Shown here piece by piece: positions 55,181 through 64,000 of a stretch of DNA of 64,000 nt. Numbering within the stretch: position 1 is the first letter of the stretch; each line of letters begins with the position of its first letter. The notes below the pieces were generated by a model that had not been told where the DNA came from, ran no database searches, and saw nothing but the letters and a program-made list of their open reading frames with translations. The translations under genes and the position numbers were made by a program. Source of the DNA: Benincasa hispida. Its lineage: Eukaryota; Streptophyta; Magnoliopsida; Cucurbitales; Cucurbitaceae. Location: contig NC_052359.1 in NCBI RefSeq assembly GCF_009727055.1, forward strand, positions 11,586,771 to 11,650,770. Direction: 5' to 3'.

Positions 55181-57198
55181 TGAAGGAACTCTAATTATAA
55201 AGGACCTTTGAGCGGAAGCGAGTCTTCTAAATCCCATTGTGAATAAACTTATACATTTACAGTCATACAAAATAAATTATGCACAAAACTTAAATTACAA
55301 CATGCTTCTGAAAAGAAAACAAAAGATAAGAGATTATAGCTTTGAAGAACCGTTCTTCAAGATAATCCCTTGATCGTTCACCAACGCGTTGAACAACATG
55401 ATCTCCCTCGATCAGCAACAAGCAGAAACTCGATCCTCGAACCAACCGGACACTACCACTTGGATACCTTAATATTATCGGTGTGAGAATCCAAGAGTGG
55501 TGGGCTCTGGCTTCTTTTGGTTAGAGGGAAGTCTTTTTTGTGAAGGAGGAAGACGATCGTGTAAATAACAACACAGTCGTGTAGATGAGAAAGTCTATCG
55601 CATAGACAAGCTACTTGATCGTGTAGTCTCTTAAGTGATCATATAGTAAGACATTCTTACTCGTTTGCTAATCTCGTCAGTTGTTTGAGATTTTGAAATT
55701 AAATTTCATTTTATCCCAAATTTGCCATAAAACTAAATAACTACCCACTAAGGGTGGTTGTTGAAAAAAAGAATTTAATTATCAAATAATTAATAAATAT
55801 AAATAAATATAATAACTAAGTTATCATATTATATTTTTAATCTATATTTTTAATATTGCATCATATACAATATATAAACCATAGTTTTTTTTTCTTTATT
55901 TTATGACATTTAATATAAATCATATTTATATTAAATTTAATGGCTATGAAGAATTCATAGAAAATGAATTTGAATCATATTCAAATATTAGTTCCTCCAA
56001 TCAAACAATAATGTATCAAATACATTATATCAATTATATCATATATAATTGAATTAATTGAATTATATCATATATAATCAAATATTAATTTGAACATTTC
56101 AAATTAACCCAAAAACTGATTCTCAACTTAAATTCATTGAACTACCAAGGGGACCTTATGACCTATAGCCTAAAGCTCCAACGGTACGTGAGTAACTGAT
56201 TAAACTCTTTAATCACATTATCCACCATTCGAGAACTGCCGGGCACTCCACTAAAGATCGATAGTTGCACTCTTCGTGCTACAAGTATATTTTTATGTCC
56301 ATTGGATATAACCAATCAACAGTATGATGACCCTTCACAAATCGTTCGTAAGTACAATTGGGCCAAATTATCGTTTTGCCCCTTTAGTTACATCTAACTT
56401 CTTAAGTACCACTGATCCCTCTAATGAACAATAGATCATAGTTCTACTATGACTAAACCTCTCTCGGGCCAAGAGAGGGTATAGTGCCACACAAGACCCA
56501 GAATCAGCCTTTAAATGAGCAATTTATCTATTTACCCCTGCTTCAGGGAAGGAGTGAATTCCATCTTTCGTATCTGAGTTCCCAGCTCTTCAATCAGACG
56601 AATCCCCAAAATGGTAGGCTTGTTGAGTCATCGATCTGGTCACTCTTACCCATGCAAATCAAAGGACCGCCCTCATAGGTAGGAGTTCACAACTCACTCA
56701 GGATTAAGGTCATGTTACCTATGGTCATCCTAGTAAAATGAAAGTCTCAATTATGAACGGCGTTATATAACAAGACTAAACATTTCGTGGTCCGGTCTTA
56801 TACAAACTTCTTTGTATAAAATATCCCTGCTCGCATGTCTAATACATGAATGATCAGGATCAAATCATTTGTAGCACTTTACAACATTTGTAACACCTAC
56901 AAAGCGGGTCATACTCGTAGTGTCACCAGGATAAGGTACCCAACCTTATCCATATACTACAGACCATTTAGGTTATCACTTAAACATGATCCACTTGTAT
57001 GTCTCCACATACATGTTTAAGTTACAACGACAACCATGGATCTTAGTTTATTGGTTTGTGGTTAATGCAACTAAAATATCATATATTTCATAGACTGAAG
57101 TGAATAAAATATCATATATTATAAATCACAGAATGTTTGTTCATACAAGTGTTTACAAACTACAAGACCCTATGAGATTTAAGGCATCAATCCCAACA
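55181..57198 (-). repeat. 3' LTR of the minus-strand copia
   Basis: On the minus strand it starts TGTTGGGATTGATGCC (57198) and ends GAGTTCCTTCA (55181), 2,018 bases. The minus-strand polypurine tract AAGTGGGAGAT (57199-57209) adjoins it. The U5 part (55540-55660) carries repeated TCGT.TAG motifs. It is colinear with the LTRs at 59234-61315 and 62069-64000. The outer flank is GGAAG (55176-55180); its partner lies outside the window. Confidence 0.88.
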
Positions 57199-57210
57199 AT
57201 CTCCCACTTG

Positions 57211-57696
57211 TCCTAAAGCTTGTGGGGTGTACAGGATAATCAAATTACAAGTACAAAAATAATAAAGTAGGGCATAAACGCCTAGTACAAGATCTTTCAC
57301 TTGCCCTAGTCTAGCCGTAGTCTGTCCCATAGACCTATACTTTGCAGGTGACCCTCAAACATTGTAGCCGTGAGAACCTTCGTAAATGGATCAGCAACGT
57401 TGTGTCCGAAGCTATCTTCGTGTAAATCACGTCCCCTCGATGCACAGTCTCTCGGATGAGATGGTATTTCCGCTCAATGTGCTTTCCGCGCTTATGACTT
57501 TGAGGCTCATAGGAATTCGCCACAACACCACTATTATCACAATAAAGGGTGATAGGCCTAGATATGTCTGGAACAACTTCCAGATCAGTTAGGAATTTCC
57601 TGAGTCAAACGACCTACTTAGTAGTTTCACAAGTCGCTATATACTCGACCTCCATGGTGGAGTCTGCGATGCACCCTTGCTTGGTGCTTCGCCAAA
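57211..57696 (-). pseudogene. Copia RNase H C-terminal part, decayed
   Basis: The minus strand reads YCDNSGVVANSYEPQSHKRG and KHIERKYHLIRETVHRGDVI, then LADPFTKVLTA-like sequence in another frame, before the polypurine tract. Frameshifts at about 57340 and 57530 and a stop near 57620 break the domain. Confidence 0.8.
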
Positions 57697-58698
57697 CTAC
57701 AACCCCTCCATTAAGAGTGAACACGATCCTGAAGTGAATTTCTGAGAATCCTTATAAGTCTGAAAATCAGAGTTCGTGTATCTTATAAGGATCAAATCCT
57801 TAGAACCATACACAAGCATGTAGTCCCTCGTTCTCCGAAGATACTTGAAGATGTTCTTGATGGCTATCCAGTGACCATATCCTGGATTAGATTGATATCT
57901 ACTGGCTATCCCCACTGCGTAGCAGATGTCAGGTCTAGTACATAACATCACATACATCAAACTGCCTACGGCAGATGCATAGGGGACCCGTCTCATTTTC
58001 TCAACTTCTTGAGGTGTCTTAGGACACTGTTCCTTAGACAATGTAACTCCGTGCCTGAAAGGCAATAGGCCCCTCTTAGAGTTTTGCATCGAGTATTTGA
58101 AAAACATCTTGTCAATGTACGATCCCCGAGACAGTGCTAACATTTTGTTCTTTCGATCCCAAAAGATCTGAATCCCAAGAACAAATTGAGCCTCTCCCAA
58201 ATCTTTCATTTGAAATTGGGTCGCTAGCCAGTTCTTAACTGAAGTCAGTAAGCCTACGTCATTCCCAATGAGTAGGATATCATCTACATATAGCACTAGG
58301 AAAACTACTGAAATTTTGATGATTTTCTTGTACACACAAGGCTCATCAACGTTTTGGTCAAAGCCATAAGATTTGATCGCATTTTCAAACCTTATGTTCC
58401 AAGATCGAGATGCATGTTTCAGTCCATAAATGTACTGATTCAACTTGTAAACCTTTTGCTCTTGACCTTGAACTATGAGTCCCTCAGGCTGCACCATATA
58501 AATGGTCTCCTCAAGATTTCCATTTAGAAAAGTAGTCTTGACATCCATTTGCCATATCTCATAGTCATAATATGAGGCAATGGATAGGAGGACGCGGATA
58601 GACTTTAGCATGGCAACAAGCGAGAAAGTCTCCTCATAGTTGACTCTCTCTACCTGGGTATAACCCTTTGCCACCAGTCTAGCTTTGAAGGTTTGCAT
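57697..58698 (-). pseudogene. Copia reverse transcriptase, nearly complete frame
   Basis: A 333-codon open frame: [56 protein letters not shown], the intact catalytic LYVDDILLIGN (YVDD at residues 137-140), LSRGSYIDKMFFKYSMQNSK, RRVPYASAVGSLMYVMLCTR and the RNase H start YTNSDFQTYKDSQKFTSGS. At its end a frameshift turns SGSVFTL into SGSCSLL. Upstream (58699-58800) the frame continues only after another shift. It is the best preserved pol piece in the window, with the highest residual similarity to functional copia RT. Confidence 0.9.
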
Positions 58699-58798
58699 CT
58701 TCCTATCAACACCCCATTTCCTCTTGTAGATCCATTTACAGCCTATAGGTTTACACCATCAGGTTGATCTACAAGATCCCTAGACTCAATTTCGAGAT

Positions 58799-59228
58799 CT
58801 ATGGCTTTGACCCATTCATCTTGTCAACCTCGCCATCAACTACCATAGCTAGGATTTCAGTTAAACCCATATAGCGAATAGGTGGGTTTGCAACCCTCCC
58901 ACTACGTCGAGGTTCCTTCAACACTTGAGGTGGGTTTGACCTACTAGATGAACCTACATGAACAACTCTTGTTGAGGTAGTAGGCTCTTCAACAACTCTT
59001 ATTGAAGATTCAGTAGTTTCATTGGAAAGCTCATTTAACACGATTTTGTTTTTAGGTTTGTGCTCCCTTATATGATCCTCTTCAAGAAAAGTAGCATTTG
59101 TCGATACAAACACTTTGTTTTCTTTAGGATCATAAACATAACCCCCTCGTGTCTCTTTGGGGTAGCCTACAAATAGGCATAACCTCGAATGTGGTTCAAA
59201 TTTCTTAAGATTAGCCTCAAGCACATAT
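58799..59228 (-). pseudogene. Copia integrase C-terminus and linker
   Basis: TYVLEANLKKFEPHSRLCLF, VGYPKETRGGYVYDPKENKV and FVSTNATFLEEDHIREHKPK are the conserved integrase tail. Ser/Thr-rich linker and RRSGRVANPPIRYMGLTE follow before RT. The frame runs backward into the inserted LTR at 59234, so the first ~30 residues of the longer open frame are LTR sequence. Confidence 0.85.
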
Positions 59229-59233
59229 GTTGG

Positions 59234-61315
59234 TGAAGGAACTCTTAACGAAGAGCATCCATGAGCGCGTTTGAATCTTTCCGATTTCATTGTGACCGAA
59301 ATTACCACACACACATTCTATCAAACAGTTATGCAATTCACACTAATTAACGACATGCTTCGAACAATAAAAATTACAAAGGAAAGAGTTCTCATACTAG
59401 TTGAAGACCCTATTCAAAGTTTGAACTCAGACGCAGCGGAAGAACCTCCACTGGCATTCTATCGCCCAATAAACCAGTTGGCTGCAGCAGCACAATCGTC
59501 TACACGAATGGCAGCAACAAGAACAGTCACGAACAAGTGAACAGCAGCGGGGACGACACCACCAAATGGAGCCCTTGGTATTCTCGGAGTGAGAATCCAA
59601 AGTGTGGTCTTTAGTGAATTTGGTAGAGATTGGAGAAAGAACAAATCGTGTAGACGATAAGCAAGTGGGAGAGAAAAAGCTATCGTATAGCTATGTGCTT
59701 ATCGTTTAGAAGAAGCTACACGATTGTGTAGGCTTTACTAAACGACCGTTTAATAAATGGTAGACGATCTTTTAGAAAATGCGACACACTTTGCGATCGT
59801 TTAAGCGCTGGTGTGCGATCGTTTAGGCGATGAGCAACTATCGTATAGGCTCTCAAGCTAGGCGATCGTTACGTTTCCACACCGATTGTGAATTTTCGAA
59901 CTTTTTGCAAAATGAAACACTTTTTCATTTTATTCTTTGGTTGCAATAACCGACCTTATATTCTCCCACTAATGCACGTCCAAGGAGAGGTTTTCGGCCA
60001 ATTATCATATAATTAACCAATTTAATAATTAATGAATATAATCATATTATATTTTTACCTTATAGTTTGATATCACATATCTACTATAGTAATTTCTTCT
60101 CCACTTGATATAAATCATAATTATATCTAATTTCCTCCAAAATAATTATCTCATACATTTAGTCAATTATATCATATATAATTTACCAGTTCAATTATAT
60201 CATATATAATCAAACTCCCTCTTGTCAATTTGAACATTTCAAACTGATCCAAATACTGATTCTCGACTTTATCCAAGCTACCTAGGAAACCTAATGGACA
60301 TGTGGCTCGAAGCTCCAACAGTACGTGGATAGCTAAATAAACTCTTTAGCCACGAGATCCACCATCCGTTAACTGCCAGGCATTCCACTAAAGAACAACA
60401 ACTAAACTCTTCTTACTACAGATATATTTCTGTGTCCATCGGATATAACCAATCATGAGTACGATGACCCTTCAAAGATGCTTGTAAGTACCGCTGGGCC
60501 AATTTACCGTTTTGCCTCTGTAGTTACATCTCACTTCTTAAGTACCACTGATTCCTCTAATGAACAATATAACATAGTCCAACTATGTGTGAACACCTCT
60601 CAGGCCAAGAGAAGGTATGTGGAGCCACATAGTTCAAGCCTTGGAATCGACCCTTAAGGGAGCTATCTATCTACTTACCCCTGCTTCGAGGAAGGAGTGA
60701 ATTCCATCTTGTGTAGCTGAGTTTCCAGCTCCCAAATCAACCGAATCCCCAAAATGATAGGTTTAAATCGACGACCTGGCCACTCATACCCATACAAATC
60801 AAAGGATCGCCCTCAATGATAGGAGTTCCCAATTCACTCAGGATTGAGATCATGTTACCTATGGTCATCCTAGTGAAGTGAAGTCTCTGTCATGAACGGT
60901 GTTATATAACGAGACGTTAACACTTCGTGGTTAGGTCTTATACGAACTCTTTGTATAGGATGACTCCGCTCGCATGTCCCCTACACGGATGATCAGGATC
61001 ATACCATTTATGACAAGTCACAACACTTGTGAGCATTCCACAAAACGGGCCGCATCCGTAGTATTACCAGGATAAGGTTTCCCTCATATATCCATATAAT
61101 ACAAACCATTTTGGTCATCACTTAAGACATGATCCACTTGTATGTCACCACATACATGCTTAAGTTGCATACAGATAACCAGGGATTTTATATTTATTGG
61201 TTTGTGGTAAAGAAAATAAAACATACAACTGAGCAAAAAACAAGATGTGAAGTAAATATCATATATTCTGTTTACAAACTATAGGACACGAGACTTTAGG
61301 GCATCAACCCCAATA
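59234..61315 (-). mobile_element. Solo LTR inserted in the copia integrase
   Basis: The 2,082-base LTR (minus strand TATTGGGGTTGATGCCC at 61315 to CCTTCA at 59234; the first TG has become TA) splits the integrase motif GCPAHVL. GTTGG (59229-59233) and GCTGG (61316-61320) fit a 5-bp target duplication with one change, and joining the flanks restores the motif order ...GCP-TYVL. It is related in sequence to the host element's own LTR. U5 (59640-59880) has about ten TCGT.TAG-like motifs. Confidence 0.88.
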
Positions 61316-61850
61316 GCTGGGCAACCTCAGATGCGAAAATGATGTAAACTAGCTTTACGACTATTCCACAACTCCAAAGGTTATTTGGCAATACTCTTGG
61401 AGGGAACATAGTTCAGGATATAGGCTGCAGTCTCTACTGCAAAACCCCAAAACGAGTAAGGAAAGGAAACGTAACTCATTATCGATCAAACCATGTTCAA
61501 CAGGGTTTGGTTTCTCCTTTCTGATACACCATTCTGCTGAGGTGTACTAGGTGCCGAGAGTTGGAAAACTATTCCATATTTTATCATATAGTTCTGGAAT
61601 TCAGAATCTAAAAACTCTCCACCTTGATCAGATTGAAGTATTTTAATCGTTTTACTTAATGCGTTTTCAACTTCAGCCTTGAACTCTTTGAACTTTTCAA
61701 AGGACTCAGACTTATGTTGCATTTAATAAACGTACCCATACCTTGAATAATCATCAGTAAAAGTGATGAAATATTCATAGCCTCCCCTAGCTCGCACATT
61801 CATCAGACCACAAAGGCCTGGATGCGCTAACTCTAGAGGTTCTTTGGCCC
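61316..61850 (-). pseudogene. Copia integrase core, decayed
   Basis: LQSDQGGEFLDSEFQNYMIK and TPQQNGVSERRNQTLLNMV give the second Asp and the Glu, continuing (after a stop) into SYVSFPYSFWGFAVETAAYI and SKSIAK up to the solo-LTR insertion. FITFTDDYSRYGYVY near 61740-61780 carries the first Asp. A stop at 61723 separates the halves. Confidence 0.85.
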
Positions 61851-61860
61851 TATAACCATT

Positions 61861-62068
61861 TCAAGTAAAAGGCCTTTTGGTCATTTTGCCTTCAAGGCAT
61901 GACTCGCACACAAGTAAATAATTTTCTTCTAACTCGCTTAGAAGTCCATTCTTCACTAGCCTTTCAATCCTATTGAGATTAATGTACCCTAAATATATGT
62001 GCCAAAGTTGGGCATTCTCTTTAGGAGAAATTTTAAGTTGTTTGTTTTGAGTTACGACAGTTTTAAAA
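61861..62068 (-). pseudogene. Copia GAG-pre-integrase domain, interrupted
   Basis: FKTVVTQNKQLKISPKENAQ, LWHIYLGYINLNRIERLVKN and CESCLEGKMTKRPFT form the zinc-binding module. The frame is cut at 62069 by another LTR, so the residues further upstream in the same open frame are LTR-derived. Protease and gag would lie beyond the window. Confidence 0.85.
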
Positions 62069-64000
62069 TGAAGGAACTCTAAATCTATAGAACTAGTGAG
62101 CAGAAGCATATTGTTCCAAACTCCATTGTGAAAGAACATAAACATTTACACTCTAACAGAAAAAATTATGCATAAATATAAATTTTAGCATACTTCAAAG
62201 TAAATACAAGGGATCGAGTAAACATTACCTTTGAAGAACCCCTTCTTCACATATTTCCCTCGAACAAACTTGAACGCTTTGAACAGCACGAATGCAACGA
62301 GCCTCTGGAAAATCCTCGATCATCAGCAAGAGCAACTCGATCCTCAATCCTCGAATAGAACTTGACACCACTACAAGGTTACATTGGTATTCTCAATGCG
62401 AGAATCCAAGAGTTGTGGGCTCTGTATGGATTTGGGTAGAGGGAAGGAGGAAGTAGACGATCGAGTATCTGACAGAAGAAGAAAAAGTCTATCGTAGAGA
62501 CTTAATACTCGATCGTGTAGAAACGAGTTCTATCGTATAGAAAACTCGACGCGATCGTTTAGTCTCTCTAAAGTAATCAGATTACTTGATGCGTGAAGCG
62601 TAGAGAGTGAATAATTAGAACTATTTTTCATCTTTATCCCCTAATTGCCATAAACTGTCTATAACCACCCACTAAGTTGGTTATTGGAGAAAAAGAAAAA
62701 TAATTATCTCATAATTAATAATTATAAATAAATACAATAACTAACTTATCATATTATATTTATAACCTATAGTCTTAATATTACATCACATGCAACATAT
62801 AAACCATAGTTCTTATTCTCTTTTATGGCATTTAATATAAATCATATTTATATTAATTTCTCCAATCAAATAATGTATCAAATACATCAAATCAATTATA
62901 TAATGTATCAAATACATCAAATCAATTATATCATACATAATTGAACTAATTTAATTATAGCATATATAACCAAATTCCTTCTTGTTAATTTGAACATTTC
63001 AAACTAACCCAAAAAATTGATTCTAAACTTGAATCCATTGAGCTATCAAGGGGACCTTATAGACCTGTAGCTTGAAGCTCCAACGGTATGTGAATAACTG
63101 ACTAAATTCTTTAATCACAATATCCACCATCCGTAACTGTCGGGCACTCCACTAAAAACCGACAGCTACACTCTTTGCACTACATATATATTTCTATGTC
63201 TATTGGATATAACCAATCAATAGTACGTTGACCCTTCATAAATCGATTGTAAGTACAGCTAGGCCAATTTGCCGTTTTGCCCCTGTAGTTAGATCTAACT
63301 TCTTAAGTACCACTGATTCCTCTAATGAACAATATATCATAGTCCCACTATGACTAAACCCTTCTCGAGCCAAGAGAAGATGTGACTCCACATTGTTCAA
63401 GCTTCAAAATCACCCCTTAAGGGAGCAATTTATCTACTTACCCCTGCTTCGGGAAAGAAGTGAATTCCATCTTGTGTAGCTGAGTTCCCAACTCCCCAAT
63501 CAGATGAATCCTAGAAAGTGGTAGGTTTGAGTCGGCAATTTGGCCACTCACACCCATGCAAATCAAATGACCGCCCTCATAGGCAAGAGTTCACAACTCA
63601 CTCAGGATTAAGGTCATGTTACCTATGGTCATCCTAGTGAAATGAAAGTTTCAATTATGAACGGCGTTATATAACGAGATTAAACATTTCGTGGTCTGGT
63701 CTTATACAAACTCCTTTGTATAGAGCGTCCCCACTCACATGTCTAATACACGAATGATTGGGATCAGGCCATTTATAGTACTTTACAACATTTGTAATAC
63801 CTACAAAGCGGGACACACTCGTAGTGTCACAAGGATAAAGTTTCCTTCCTTTATCCATATACTACAGACCATTTAGGTTATCACTTAAAGCACGATCCAC
63901 TTGTATGTCTCCACATACATGTTTAAGTTACAACGATAACCAGGGATCTTAGTTTATTGGTTTGTGGTTAATGCAACTAAAATATCTCATATTTTATAGA
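62069..64000 (-). mobile_element. Second LTR inserted in the same copia, cut by the window edge
   Basis: It starts TGAAGGAACTC at 62069, the same end as the LTRs at 55181 and 59234, and is colinear with 55181-57140. It abruptly interrupts the GAG-pre-integrase frame, so it is an insertion and not the element's own 5' LTR. Candidate target duplication left copy: TAAAA (62064-62068). Whether it is a solo LTR or a complete element cannot be seen here. Confidence 0.82.

Noticed and set aside
55010..55270. Minus-strand 86-codon frame (…VPSLPSPRFNSIKTKL…)
   Set aside because: It crosses the LTR border at 55181, so it cannot be one ancestral protein.
59271..59540. Plus-strand 89-codon frame
   Set aside because: It lies entirely within the antisense solo LTR and has no recognisable domain.

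Overview
This is plant nuclear DNA: AT-rich, with intron-split genes using GT..AG (and one GC..AG) junctions, plant Ty1/copia and Ty3/gypsy retrotransposons, CACTA-type termini and MITE-like repeats. The two genes (ARP8 with an F-box, and a CML21/22-type calcium sensor) are land-plant families, which points to a dicot. A cucurbit is my guess from the style of the LTRs and is only inference.

Layout. 1-4466: copia fragments, namely an antisense LTR, an unassigned Gln-rich remnant, and an RT/RNase H tail with its 3' LTR. 4467-18677: a non-autonomous gypsy-type element on the minus strand (two LTRs, tRNA-Met primer site, no coding capacity), repeatedly invaded: one solo LTR in its internal part, one in its 5' LTR, another solo LTR inside that one, and a MITE. 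18678-21109: gene-free DNA holding a GGTTCG-rich repeat with an embedded Nextera mate-pair junction adapter, which is a sequencing artefact. 21110-22445: LTR fragment. 22446-24260: DNA with a CACTA-type terminus and exon-like host sequence. 24265-28275: decayed minus-strand copia. 28276-36395: decayed plus-strand copia whose 5' LTR carries 13 W-box cores upstream of its TATA box and whose leader carries three 161-bp repeats, followed by an inverted LTR copy (to about 36690). 36690-37454: a CACTA-type end. 38240-48380: ARP8, 12 exons, 464 codons. 48381-51780: MITE copies and empty AT-rich DNA. 51942-54660: CML21/22-like gene, 228 codons. 55181-64000: a minus-strand copia element with two further LTRs of related type inserted in its pol and gag-side regions.

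Only ARP8 and the CML gene look intact. They lie in tandem on the plus strand and bear no visible functional relation. Every retroelement coding region has stops, frameshifts or deletions. The window is mainly a record of nested insertion, solo-LTR formation, tandem-repeat growth inside LTRs and leaders, and one microhomology-linked inversion. No rRNA, functional tRNA gene or CRISPR array was seen.
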